Origin: Secundilactobacillus similis DSM 23365 = JCM 2765
Lineage (GTDB): Bacteria > Bacillota > Bacilli > Lactobacillales > Lactobacillaceae
Reading direction: 5' to 3'
NCBI RefSeq assembly: GCF_001311075.1
Contig: NZ_BBAD01000001.1
Span: forward strand, 1 to 64,000
DNA length: 64,000 bases
Made by a program: the position numbers and the translations under genes. The notes below the pieces were generated by a model. The model ran no database searches and was not told the origin of the DNA. It saw only the letters and a program-made list of their open reading frames with translations. Every line of letters starts with the position of its first letter. The stretch's first letter is position 1. Of the stretch, positions 1-9,171 are shown in pieces.

Positions 1-222
1 ATTACCGCGCTCCCGAAAATTTATCATGAAGGGCCGAACTGTCGCACGTTGACAATCGAGAACATCTCAGTAAACGTTAAACGATAACGTTACAGCATTG
101 CGTCACCGCCCGTTCAAGCACATTAAGTCAACGTTCAGAATAGATCGACGTCTTGTCCGTCACGATGGCGAAACATCGACTGTTAATCAACTTTAGTGTT
201 TGTCGAATCAACGTAAGCATCC
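1..222. other. Intergenic stretch, no gene seen
   Basis: I see no supported coding region here. There is a short AACGTTA/TAACGTT-type inverted motif around 74-93 but nothing that can be named. The segment may contain the end of an upstream transcription unit lying outside the window. Confidence 0.4.
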
Positions 223-251
223 TTGACAATCGAATAAAATGATGTTACTTT
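223..251 (+). promoter_or_regulatory. Promoter of the NmrA-type oxidoreductase
   Basis: A perfect -35 TTGACA (223-228) is followed after 17 bp by TACTTT (246-251), about 50 bp before the start codon. Seen directly; promoter activity is inferred. Confidence 0.6.
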
Positions 252-278
252 ATAAAACACAAGTTACTTTAAAAATAA
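244..278 (+). promoter_or_regulatory. Candidate operator repeats
   Basis: GTTACTTTA occurs at 244-252 and again at 262-270; the second copy continues into an imperfect palindrome (GTTACTTT then AAAATAAC). The repeats overlap the -10 region and early transcript. The Rrf2-type regulator encoded just downstream is a plausible but untested ligand. Confidence 0.4.
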
Positions 279-299
279 CAACAAGGATGGTCCTTAAAT

Positions 300-1160
300 A
301 TGACAACATATGCAGTAACCGGAGTTACCGGTAAATTTGGTTCAGTGGCACTCAAAGTTTTAGCAGGGTTAGTACCAGCAAACAACATCATCGCCTTAGC
401 GCGAAACGTTGAAAAAGCGCAAGCAAGTGTACCGGCTGGCGTGACAGTTCGACAAGGTGATTACACTGATGTTGAAGGCTTCAAACAAGCCTTAGCTGGT
501 GTCGATAAGCTTTTGTTCATTTCATCACTTCCAGGCGGTGAAGTTTCTCGGCAAACCCAACACCAAAACGTGATCGATGCCGCAAAAGCAGCCGGTGTCA
601 GCTACATTGCTTATACCAGTTACCCACACGCTGATACGGCTAAGTCACCATTATCCGAAGATCACAAGTACACCGAAAAGACACTTCAAGATAGTGGCTT
701 AGCCTACAGCTTCTTACGCAACAACTGGTATTTGGAAAACGACGCCGGCGTGATTCAGGGGGCCTTTAAGGGTCAGCCATTCACTTACGCAGCTGGCGAA
801 GGTAAAGTTGGTTGGGCACCAGAAGCGGATTACGCTGAAGCTGCCGCTCGGGTCTTAGCAACGGCTGATCCTAAAGCCATCTATGAGTTTGGTGGCCCGG
901 CCATCACTTATGCGCAATTGGCTGAACAAGTAAAAGCCGTTTCTGACCAATCATTTGACGTTGCTTCGGTCAGTGAAGCTGATTACCAAAAGGGATTGGA
1001 AGCTGCTGGTTTGGATGCGACAACTGCTGCCGTGATTACCAGCATGCAAACCCTGATTCACAATGGGGATTTGGCCCAATCAGATGATACGTTAGCCACT
1101 GTTTTAGGTCGTCCAGTAACGCCGATTCAAACTGCACTTAAAGCGTTAAAGGCAAACTAG
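300..1160 (+). CDS. NmrA-like NAD(P)-binding oxidoreductase (quinone oxidoreductase type)
   Basis: A 286-residue atypical short-chain dehydrogenase with an N-terminal Rossmann motif TGVTGKFG at residues 7-14. It belongs to the NmrA/YtfG (QorB) group, whose characterised members are cytoplasmic NAD(P)H-dependent quinone reductases. The family lacks the classical YxxxK pair seen in ordinary SDRs. It sits behind its own TTGACA promoter and directly before an Rrf2-type regulator on the same strand, an arrangement common for redox-responsive reductases. The start at 300 follows AAGGATGG. Assignment to the family is firm; the substrate is inferred from relatives only. Confidence 0.85.
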   Translation: MTTYAVTGVTGKFGSVALKVLAGLVPANNIIALARNVEKAQASVPAGVTVRQGDYTDVEGFKQALAGVDKLLFISSLPGGEVSRQTQHQNVIDAAKAAGVSYIAYTSYPHADTAKSPLSEDHKYTEKTLQDSGLAYSFLRNNWYLENDAGVIQGAFKGQPFTYAAGEGKVGWAPEADYAEAAARVLATADPKAIYEFGGPAITYAQLAEQVKAVSDQSFDVASVSEADYQKGLEAAGLDATTAAVITSMQTLIHNGDLAQSDDTLATVLGRPVTPIQTALKALKAN

Positions 1161-1220
1161 TGTCCACAAACCAAGCGCAATGCGTTAAACTGGAAGCACG
1201 ATTAAGCGAGGTAAATTGAT

Positions 1221-1687
1221 ATGAAATACTCTCATAAATTAAGCGATGCCGTGCACGTCTTAGCCTACATTGAAATTTGTCAGGGCGAGTTTGACCTTTC
1301 CAGCAACGCGATTGCGCTCAGTATCAACTCTATCCGAGTCTGGTGCGCCGGCTCATGTCGTCGTTGGTAAAGGCAGGATTGTTAACGAGTCGGCCTGGGG
1401 TGGTTAAACCCAGTTTGGCCAAGTCGCCAGCCGACATCACGCTGTTAGACGTTTACTATGCGATCGATGAAGATCACAACCTGTTGCACATTGATGATAA
1501 AACCAACATGGATTGTCCGGTTGGTGCAAATATTCAAGGAACGTTAGAAGAGGCTTACGCCAAGGTTCAGGCGGATGCGGAACGCAGTATGGCCCAAATT
1601 ACGTTGGCACAACTGGTTGACGATTTACGAGTACGGCGGGCGAAGTGGGAAATGGACACGCAGAGACGGACTCAAGAAACAGAATAA
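1221..1687 (+). CDS. Rrf2 family transcriptional regulator, frame broken
   Basis: A winged-helix Rrf2-type regulator. The first part starts at ATG 1221 (GCGAGGT upstream) and reads through the SNAIALSINS recognition-helix region. The rest (RRLMSSLVKAGLL, then DITLLDVYYAID) lies one frame over. Adding one A near 1332 gives an uninterrupted protein of about 155 residues with NSNPSLVRRLM, as expected for the family. The Cys residues typical of Fe-S sensing Rrf2 proteins are reduced to one visible in the C-terminal half (NMDCPVG), so a CymR/redox-type role is uncertain. It probably controls the oxidoreductase upstream. The break may be a sequencing error rather than a mutation. Confidence 0.8.
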
Positions 1688-1701
1688 CAAAGGGAATCAT
1701 T

Positions 1702-1747
1702 AAAACGACTCTTCGTTGGCGATTTTACGCTGACGGAGGGTCGTTTT
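1702..1747 (+). terminator. Rho-independent terminator after the Rrf2 gene
   Basis: AAAACGACTC pairs with GGGTCGTTTTT across a 26-nt loop region, ending in a T run. Confidence 0.6.
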
Positions 1748-1783
1748 TGGGTTAGACTTATGGAAAGAATGGGAGTGATCGAC

Positions 1784-2322
1784 ATGGCTGATATGCGTAA
1801 ATACAAGAGTCAACGTGATATTCAGGCGGCCCTGATAACTTGTTTGAATCGACGATCGTTTAATCAGATCACGGTTAATGATATTTGTCAGGAAGGATTA
1901 GTCGGGCGAAGTACGTTTTATCACCATTATCCAGATAAATACGCGGTTCTTAGTGAATTAGTTGAGCAGCAAGCAGCCCGTTTTGACGAACTACTGGATG
2001 CGCGATTGGTGGATCCGTTAGCTGATAGTGGGTTATTAGCACTCTACACGGCGTTATCGGAAGACGTTTTTATGATTTTACCGTTGTTGAAAGTCCATGA
2101 ACCGGAAGGCGATTTAAGTGCGCGGTATTTAGCTAGTTTACGGCGACATGCAGCGCAATTATTACCTGAGGTATCGCAACCAGTACCGCAGGATTTTCTA
2201 TTAGAAATTTACGCCTCTACTGCTTATACGGCAATCACTTGGCACTTCGGCGAGGAAGTGCGGATCAAATCTCAACCTTTATGAATGGACTGGTGAAATC
2301 GGTATTAACTGGTCAATCATAG
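1784..2322 (+). CDS. TetR/AcrR family regulator, frame broken near the C-terminus
   Basis: The N-terminal TetR helix-turn-helix is clear: a short helix with the sequence QRDIQAALITCLNRRSFNQI, then VNDICQEGLVGRSTFYHHYPDKYAVL. This is the Lactobacillales type of small TetR protein with a C-terminal half related to TetR_C_33. The start at 1784 is preferred because GGGAGTG precedes it at good spacing; in-frame ATGs at 1760 and 1769 are weaker. The frame stops at 2284, but in the next frame the expected ending ...STFMNGLVKSVLTGQS continues to TAG at 2322 if one G is restored near 2260. The restored protein is about 179 residues. It converges with the lactonase-like gene, overlapping by 6 bp. Confidence 0.75.
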
Positions 2323-3138
2323 GGTAATGATGTGAGGATCCGTTGTTGTATCGTGATTAGCCAGCGCTTCGATGCAGTTAGGGTCGTGGGCCTGTTCGCG
2401 TACCCAACCTAAACTAGTGATGGCGGCTTTTCGACTCGTACAAATCCCCGGTGTGAGCATCTCTTCCCAAGAGCGATTAGCGTAACCAACGTCAGCGGCC
2501 AAGAGAACATAGTGGCCAGCGTCATTTTGAATCAGAGTCGCCGACATGCCAGTGGCGTGCCCCGGTGTGTGAACTTGCAAGACACTGCCGTCACCGAAGA
2601 CATCATAACTTTCACCAACGGGTCCGATACCGGAATCTTCGTACTGATAAGTGTCAACGTTAACGCCCCGCCATTCATGTGGCAGGTAGACTAGTGGGAG
2701 CCGGTTAGCGGTCTGCCATTCCGGTTGTGACACTAGGATTTGTTTGGCCTGGGCAACGTGCTTGAGGCCACTCACGTGATCGCAGTGAAGGTGACTGAGT
2801 AAGACTAAGTCGAGATCTTCTGGCTTGTAGCCGAGTGCGGCGAGTCGTTCGTCAACGGCCCAACCAGTTGGCAAGTAACCCGTATTGATTTGGACTTGGG
2901 GGCCCAGTTCCGCCCAATTACTTTGACGAACCTGTTTATGCCAACCGGTATCGACGAGAATTAGTCCCTTGGGATGTTCGATGAGGTAACTAGAAACGGG
3001 CAGGGTGACTTGGTTTTTATCGCTTCTGAAAAGGCCAGTAAAAGCAAGCGGGTTACGGTAGAGGCCATGAAAGGGAAGTGCCCGGTCGACTTTGACGAGA
3101 CCAGTATGCATGACGTGAATTGTAATTTTAGCTGTCAT
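2317..3138 (-). CDS. MBL-fold hydrolase, AHL-lactonase-like
   Basis: A 273-residue metallo-beta-lactamase-fold protein of the N-acyl-homoserine lactonase (AiiA/AttM) group. It carries the metal-binding signature SHLHCDH at about residues 115-121, a later H in HTPGHATG, a D in AADVGY, and a final H in ANHDTT. Family members open lactone rings, but Lactobacillaceae are not known AHL producers, so the true substrate may be another lactone or ester. The ATG at 3138 is chosen over the upstream one at 3171 because AAGAAGG sits 8 nt before it. It is divergent from the GT8 gene and convergent with the TetR gene. Confidence 0.8.
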   Translation of the reverse strand: MTAKITIHVMHTGLVKVDRALPFHGLYRNPLAFTGLFRSDKNQVTLPVSSYLIEHPKGLILVDTGWHKQVRQSNWAELGPQVQINTGYLPTGWAVDERLAALGYKPEDLDLVLLSHLHCDHVSGLKHVAQAKQILVSQPEWQTANRLPLVYLPHEWRGVNVDTYQYEDSGIGPVGESYDVFGDGSVLQVHTPGHATGMSATLIQNDAGHYVLLAADVGYANRSWEEMLTPGICTSRKAAITSLGWVREQAHDPNCIEALANHDTTTDPHIITL

Positions 3139-3223
3139 TTTGGAAACCTTCTTTGTAATTGATGGTTCCAATCATAACGGGCTTGAGAGCGTTAGCCTAG
3201 AAGCAGTTTGAAACAGGCTGTAT

Positions 3224-3259
3224 CTTAAGAGACACTCATTGGGAGAACTGTCTCTTAAG
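3224..3259. repeat. Perfect 11-bp inverted repeat in a divergent promoter region
   Basis: CTTAAGAGACA (3224-3234) and TGTCTCTTAAG (3249-3259) are exact inverted repeats with a 14-nt loop, lying between the divergent lactonase-like and GT8 genes. It has no T run, so an operator or RNA hairpin fits better than a terminator. Confidence 0.6.
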
Positions 3260-3300
3260 CTACAAAAATAATAAAGTTAATTGAAAAAGGACGTGACCAC

Positions 3301-4074
3301 ATGCTTCCCATCAACCTCCTCGTCACCGTTGACGAGCGATACATCCCACCATTGAAAACGATGCTGACATCACTGAAACGGCACGAAACCACTCCGGTTA
3401 AGGTTTGGTTGATCCATCGCCAACTCTCCGCTGATGTTTTAGCGGCTTTAGCAAGTTTTATCACCACCCAACTTGGTTTCAAGTTCCAAGCGATTCAAGC
3501 CGATGCGGCCAGTTTGGGCGACGTACCAGTAACCGACCAGTATCCGGTCGAAACTTATTACCGGTTGTTGTGCGGTGAGATTTTACCGAAATCAGTCCAT
3601 CGCGTGCTCTACCTCGACCCCGATACGTTGATTTTAAATGCAGTGGCTGACCTCTGGCAATTACCACTAGCCGGCAAAACTTTCGCAGCCGTTGCGCACC
3701 AAGGCGACCAGAATAGCCGGGAACGGTTAGGGTTAGCGCAACCGTATTTCAACACTGGGGTCCTCCTGATTGATTTGGATCGTTTGCGGCAGTTAGTGGA
3801 CGTTCAAGCTATCAACCAGTTCGTGGCCACGCATGACGCGTTACCATTAGTTGATCAAGACGTGTTAAATGGCCTGTATGGCGACCAAGTTGTTGAAGTT
3901 GATGACCGACTGTGGAACTTGGATGTGCCCAATTTTGCGCAGTATGAAGCGGCCGGCGTTACGGAAAATTGGGTCAAAACGCATACTAAGGTGCTGCATT
4001 ATCAACGCCAACCAAAGCCGTGGCAAAGTAACTATCAAGGCCCATTGGCAACAATCTATCACGCAAATCAGTAG
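3301..4074 (+). CDS. Glycosyltransferase family 8 protein
   Basis: A 257-residue GT-A-fold enzyme of family GT8 (retaining galactosyl- or glucosyltransferases acting on cell-surface polysaccharide or glycoprotein). It opens with INLLVTVDERYIPPLKTMLTSL, typical of the family. The metal-binding DxD motif is DPD at residues 106-108 (VLYLDPDTLIL), followed by YFNTGVLLIDLDRLR. The protein has no signal peptide or membrane segment, so it acts in the cytoplasm, probably on a membrane-attached acceptor. AAAGGAC precedes the ATG. It is a single gene, ending in a strong terminator. Donor and acceptor cannot be told from sequence. Confidence 0.88.
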   Translation: MLPINLLVTVDERYIPPLKTMLTSLKRHETTPVKVWLIHRQLSADVLAALASFITTQLGFKFQAIQADAASLGDVPVTDQYPVETYYRLLCGEILPKSVHRVLYLDPDTLILNAVADLWQLPLAGKTFAAVAHQGDQNSRERLGLAQPYFNTGVLLIDLDRLRQLVDVQAINQFVATHDALPLVDQDVLNGLYGDQVVEVDDRLWNLDVPNFAQYEAAGVTENWVKTHTKVLHYQRQPKPWQSNYQGPLATIYHANQ

Positions 4075-4075
4075 T

Positions 4076-4109
4076 AAAAAACGGTTGGGCCAGCGCCCAA
4101 CCGTTTTTT
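4076..4109. terminator. Bidirectional terminator between GT8 and the alarmone synthetase
   Basis: AAAAACGGTTGGGC / GCCCAACCGTTTTTT with a 4-nt loop; A run on one side and T run on the other serve both convergent genes. Confidence 0.85.
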
Positions 4110-4794
4110 AGTCCTGTAACTTTTTAAAAATTGTCTGAAGATTCGTTTCGATGCCATTTAATTCCTTCGCATAACCACGTAACTGATCGCCGTATTTAAC
4201 GACCTTATCAGGATCAACGTCGGTTTTATAACGCAACTTGTGTTCCAAACTGGCCCACATATCCATGCCCACAGTTCGCAGTTGAATCTCAACCGGGGTG
4301 TCAACGGGACCGTCCGTCCGAAAGACCGGCACGGAAACGACGAGGTGTAAACTCCGGTAGCCACTTGGTTTGGGGTGGTTGATGTAATCCTTGCGCTTCA
4401 AAACGGTAATGTCGCTTTGACTCGTGAGCGCATCCGCCACGGTATCAATATCTGACAGATAGTTGGTGATCACGCGGATGCCAGCCACATCTAGAATGTG
4501 GTCGTGGATCGAATCGAACGTTTTGGGGAGTTGTTTTTTGTCCAGTTTTTTAAATAAACTAGCGGGCGCCTTCATCCGCGTTTCCATGTGGTGGATCGGG
4601 TTATGGTTATCGCGCATCTGGTATTCAGAATCGAGGTTATCTAACTTGGTGCCGATTTCGTTGGCACCAGCCTGACACTGCTGATAGTAGGCGATGAATT
4701 TACGAAATTCTTCGGTAGTTTCGGCCCCAACCAGTTCGCCCATCTGGCTAGAAATTTGGTCGAGGTTGGGAATGTTATCGCGTTGCAAAATCAT
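4108..4794 (-). CDS. Small alarmone synthetase ((p)ppGpp synthetase)
   Basis: A 228-residue RelA/SpoT-synthetase-domain protein without hydrolase, TGS or ACT domains, so a small alarmone synthetase that transfers pyrophosphate from ATP to GDP or GTP. Visible hallmarks are HNPIHHMETRMKAPAS, the DVAGIRVI core, the KPSGYRSLHLVV substrate loop and VEIQLRTVGMDMWASLEHKLRYK. The HNPIxHxxxRxK start and MDMWASLEHK resemble the SAS2/RelP (YwaC) branch more than RelQ; this is inference from remembered family sequence. GGAGGA precedes the ATG. It is a lone gene, consistent with transcriptional control under envelope or alkaline stress as for ywaC. Confidence 0.88.
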   Translation of the reverse strand: MILQRDNIPNLDQISSQMGELVGAETTEEFRKFIAYYQQCQAGANEIGTKLDNLDSEYQMRDNHNPIHHMETRMKAPASLFKKLDKKQLPKTFDSIHDHILDVAGIRVITNYLSDIDTVADALTSQSDITVLKRKDYINHPKPSGYRSLHLVVSVPVFRTDGPVDTPVEIQLRTVGMDMWASLEHKLRYKTDVDPDKVVKYGDQLRGYAKELNGIETNLQTIFKKLQD

Positions 4795-4968
4795 AGGGGT
4801 TCCTCCAAGTTAAAACGGTAGTTAATACCCTTATCATACCTGTATCGGCAATGACAACCAAGTGACGATTCTGATAAATTCTCAGGACCTTCACCTTTTT
4901 AGCAAGTAGTTTCTCAGAAAAACACGCGTTATGATAGGCCCATCAAAACAACGAAGAAGGGAACCATT

Positions 4969-7616
4969 ATGCGTGTTTTAAAACCAGAGGTGAACGAGGC
5001 AACGCTTCGACGCACCCGCTTTAAATCAGGGGTCGGGGACCTTGCCCCGGCACTCAGCTTCAGTCGGCTTGGTGTCAAAATGGGGGTCGCTAGCGTCCTC
5101 ACATTGGCTGTGCTGGGACTAGTCTTTAGCTACTATCATGTGACGCCATTTGGTTCACGCAACCTATTGATTGGTGATATGTCGGCGCAGTACCTTCAAT
5201 TTTTAACGTACTTTCGGCATGTCATTACAACGGGGCAGTTCGCAACGTATAGTTTTTCATTTGGGGTTGGGGAAAACCTTGTCCCGATGGTGGCGTACTA
5301 CCTGTTGAGTCCGTTTAACCTGTTAGTTGGCTTATTTTCGGTCGGTCAGTTACCAATGGCCATTACGCTAATTTTGATGCTTAAAATTAGCGCTAGTGCG
5401 GCAGCCATGAGCTACTATTTAGCGCGACACACGCACCAGATGCGGTGGGGAATTGTCGCGTTTGCGATTGCTTACGCGCTATGCGGTTTTGTCACCGCCG
5501 ATTTTGTGAACATCATGTGGCTTGATGGTTTGATCTATCTCCCATTGATTGCGGCCAGCATTGACCGGGTTCGGGATGGTCAGCGGTCACTTGGCCTGTT
5601 TGTTTGGCTAACGTTAACGATTCTGTCGAACTACTATGTCGGTTACATGACGGGGCTCTTTACGGTCATCTACTTCGGCTACGTCTTTTTGACGCGTCCC
5701 AATCCAACCGTGGCAACTGGCAGAATGCTGCTGACGTTCTTAGTCACTGAGGCCTGCAGTGTTTTAACCAGCATGATCGTCCTCATACCAACGGGACTGG
5801 GGATGTTGCTGACGTCGAAGTTATCGACCAATACCAACGAGTTTGCGATTCAACCGATGTATGGGCCAGAAATTTTGGCCCAACTCGGCCTCGGCGGCGA
5901 GAACTACACGAACCGACTGATTCACGCACCAGCACTTTACGCAACGTTGGTTGTGACCTTGTTAGTCATGAGTTACTTCGTTAATTCAAAGATTACTCAG
6001 CGCCAAAAATTGGGTGCAGCGGCAGTTTTCGGTATTTTACTCATCAGCATGTTTGTTCAACCACTAAATACAGCTTGGCACATGTTCCACCAACCTGCCG
6101 GCTCACCGTTCCGCTACGCCTTTTTGGTCAGCTTTATGGCAGTAATGATTGCCTATGAAGCTTGGTTAGCGCAACCACAGCAGTTAAAACGGTGGCAAAA
6201 ATTAGCCATTCCAGCGAGTTTGATGGGGTTGCTAGTTGCTGGGTTCGGTTACTTACGGTTTGCTAAGCACAGCGTTGCACTAGCAGTCTTGACCCACCAA
6301 TACCATCAACTACAACCCAATTCAGCGAAGATCTTACTCTTAAATCTGCTGATTATTGGGGTGGATGCCGCGATTATCTTCACCACGTTCCAACGTCACC
6401 AACTCATGACACTGGCGTTAACGGCTGCGTGATGGGTGAAGTGTCGCTTAACTTTGCCGACACCCTCCGGTCAGCACCGCTGGCGAGTCAGAGTGGTTAT
6501 CAGACGGATGTGGCACAACAGACAAAATTGATTACGCCACAAACGTCACAACGGCAATTGTACCGTGTGAACTATGCGGGACCATCGTTGGCACAAACGT
6601 ATGCCAAGACTGGCTATATGGGCTACAACGATGCCCAAATCTATAACTTCAATGGCATTAAACAGTATGATTCAACCATGAACGAACAAACCCGGGAAGC
6701 ACTGATGGCACTGGGTCTATACAGCAAGAATGCTCGTCGAATCAGTAACCAAGGTGTGACGGCGATTTCGGAACTGCTGTTGGGCGTTAAGACGTCCGTT
6801 AATTCACAAACGGGCGCGAAGTCGAATCCGTACTACCTCGGCATGGGCTTTCCAGTCAACAGCCGATTCGTTCAATTTAAGCTACAACGGTTTGCGATTT
6901 TTACGAACTTGGAGACGATTTTGCAACGCATTCAGCCAATCAACGGGCGGTATTTACAACCCGCTACGGTAACGGCAACTCACCAGGCGGCAGCTTTGAC
7001 TGCTTCTGGTCGTCACCGGTACCAGTTGCGGGTGACGACGCAAACGAGTGGACCGTTGTATTTGGAAGCGGCTGACAAACGAATTTCAACCGCAACCATT
7101 ACCGTTAATGGGCAGGCAATCAAGAGCATGGTCACGAAGAATAACCACGATCTGATTCGTTTGGGTAACTACGCCAAGGGCGCGCACGTGGTGATTGGCA
7201 TCTCTGCCCCAACTCAGGCATCAACGCATAAAATTCATCTATTGAGTTTGGATGCCGCCAAGCTCCAAGCACTTACCCAAGGGCGGCAACAACAAGCCTT
7301 CAAGCCAACAATCAGCGGGAACCAGGTCAGTGGCACAGTTACCAAAACATCGGCGACGAACAACTGGCTATACACGGCGATTCCGTACGATAAAGGTTGG
7401 GCAGCAACGGTTAACGGCAAAGCGGTTCAGACGCGTCAGGTACTGGGCAACTTTACGGCGGTACCATTGACCCAGAAGACGAATCACGTGACGTTGCAGT
7501 ACCACGTGCCGGGATTAGCGTTGGGCGCAGGACTGTCAGTTATTGGATTGCTAAGTTTTGGTGGTTACGACTGGCTACGACGTCGTCGGCAACAGCGAAC
7601 GGATGAGGTGGCTTAA
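4969..7616 (+). CDS. YfhO family polytopic membrane protein, frame broken
   Basis: A large GT-C-like membrane protein of the YfhO family (about 883 residues if repaired). Family members in Gram-positives are implicated in glycosylation of teichoic/lipoteichoic acid or other surface polymers. The N-terminal part has about a dozen transmembrane helices, including the luminal DMSAQYLQFLTYFRH segment where GT-C enzymes carry the acidic catalytic residue. The C-terminal 390 residues form a mostly extracellular beta-rich domain closed by one helix and RRRRQQR. TGA at 6430-6432 interrupts it; restoring a G at 6429 joins ...LALTAA to VMGEVSLNF. AAGAAGGGAACC precedes the start. The acyltransferase gene follows with no gap. 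Confidence 0.85.
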
Positions 7617-8696
7617 ATGACGGCTGAAAAAATGACGGGCGGTGAGACGCGGACAGCGGTGCGCCAACGACATCACGCGCAACGAATCGATTGGCTAGAC
7701 ATTGCGAAAGCTTACGGTATCATCGCGGTGGTGCTGGGTCATCTGCTAAGTGGCAGTATAACGGCCCACTTCGTTTATTGGTGGCACATGCCGCTGTTCT
7801 TCATTATCGGTGGGATTTTTTTAAAACCACTGCCTCATTTAGTAGACTGGCGTCGATTCTGGCGCCGGCGACTGCAGGGCGAATTGTTGCTGTACGTGGT
7901 GATGGGATTCCTACTGATCAGCGCCTACGTGGTGCTCCACCATCAAACGGTCCTGTTTTGGACGCAACACTTGATGGACCTGATTTATGGTGGTCGCACG
8001 CTAAACTTTTACACTAGTACCTTTTGGTTCATTAACGCTTACCTGATCACGATCGTTGTGGTGACGGCGGTGATCACGATTGTTCGCCAACCGCTGCTGC
8101 AGTTCGCAGTTGCGTTAGCCGGCTTACTGCTGGGCACGAGCTATCAGCAGGTGACCTGGATGCACATTAACGGGTTTGCGATGATGCCTTGGAGTCTGGA
8201 TACGGTGCTGGTCACGGCATTTTACACGATGATTGGTTATCTGCTGTTTCATGCACACCTTAATTGGATTACGCATCCGGCAGCCATCATCGGCATTTTA
8301 ACCAGTTCGGCGATGTTGATCTGGTGGCATTTTATGGGGGGCTTTACGTTCCACTTTTCGTTAAAATCCCACCTGATTCAAAGCTCATTACCCGCAGCGT
8401 TGACTTTAGCGGTGGTACCGGTATTGCTGACATTGGCGGTGATGGTGCTTGCCTACCTCACCTCGTTGATGCCGTTACATGGTTGGTTGACCGTTATCGG
8501 CCGCCACACGTTGGCAATTATGTATGGGCATAAGTTGTTCTTAGATGTCTGTCTGCTGGTTGGCATCGTCAATCATCCGGTTCTCCGGTTGATTATCGCG
8601 GTTGGCGGGCCGTTACTCATTGCGTTAGCGATTCAGTGGCTGTTACCGAAGTGGCACCGGTTCAGGCCGGTCAACGCAAAGTTAATGATTGGCTAA
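7617..8696 (+). CDS. Acyltransferase family 3 membrane protein
   Basis: A 359-residue integral membrane acyltransferase (Acyl_transf_3/OafA type, closest in style to Firmicute fucose-4-O-acetylase-like proteins). The N-terminal signature RIDWLDIAKAYGIIAVVLGH and the following HMPLFFIIGGIFL are typical, with about ten transmembrane helices. These enzymes O-acetylate cell-surface glycans. The start ATG abuts the TAA of the YfhO gene, so the two are probably translated from one message and act on the same polymer. Its precise acceptor is unknown. A terminator follows at once. Confidence 0.85.
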   Translation: MTAEKMTGGETRTAVRQRHHAQRIDWLDIAKAYGIIAVVLGHLLSGSITAHFVYWWHMPLFFIIGGIFLKPLPHLVDWRRFWRRRLQGELLLYVVMGFLLISAYVVLHHQTVLFWTQHLMDLIYGGRTLNFYTSTFWFINAYLITIVVVTAVITIVRQPLLQFAVALAGLLLGTSYQQVTWMHINGFAMMPWSLDTVLVTAFYTMIGYLLFHAHLNWITHPAAIIGILTSSAMLIWWHFMGGFTFHFSLKSHLIQSSLPAALTLAVVPVLLTLAVMVLAYLTSLMPLHGWLTVIGRHTLAIMYGHKLFLDVCLLVGIVNHPVLRLIIAVGGPLLIALAIQWLLPKWHRFRPVNAKLMIG

Positions 8697-8704
8697 AGCG
8701 AGAC

Positions 8705-8744
8705 TAAAAAACGGCTTCTTGGCAAGTTGCCAGGAAGTCGTTTT
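8705..8744. terminator. Terminator between acyltransferase and HxlR genes
   Basis: AAAAACGGCTTCTTGGCAA pairs with TTGCCAGGAAGTCGTTTT, an almost loop-free stem suitable for both convergent genes. Confidence 0.8.
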
Positions 8745-9065
8745 AGTGGTTGGTGAGTGATAATCGGGTCGTTTGCCGGAGCTGGCGGTCGCCCCAACCA
8801 TCTAGATTCAGGAGTACTTGTTGAAAGTACTGCCCATCCAACGTGAGTTTGTACTGGTAGTCGCTGGTATCGGCGACCAGTCCGAGACGCGTTAAGGTGG
8901 CGAGTTTGATCAGTAGCTTAAAGGTGCCGATGCCGCGCACACTTTCACGCAGGGTCATAAACCTTGATAGTCGCCGGTTAGATTGAGTAAAATGAGGGCA
9001 GACCATTTGTCTGAGATAACGGCAAGACCGGCCTTGGTCCCCATATTGAGGTCACGCATGACCAT
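8743..9065 (-). CDS. HxlR family winged-helix regulator, frame broken
   Basis: An HxlR/MarR-like winged helix protein of about 107 residues when repaired. The first frame from ATG 9065 (AAAGGATCG upstream) gives MGTKAGLAVISDKWSALILL; the second gives MTLRESVRGIGTFKLLIKLA, then LVADTSDYQYKLTLDGQYFQQVLLNLDGWG. Restoring one T at the run near 8959-8961 joins them (GFMTLRESV). HxlR proteins usually respond to electrophiles or redox stress. It is divergent from the LysR gene and next to the flavodoxin/SDR operon, so control of those genes is plausible but unproven. Confidence 0.7.
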
Positions 9066-9171
9066 TGTAGATCACGATCCTTTATTTTGGAGTCTGTTTT
9101 CCAAGTTTAAGGGCTTCGACGTTAAAATACCAGTAAAGACACTTCAACGAGTTTTAGAAAGGGGCGCAACG

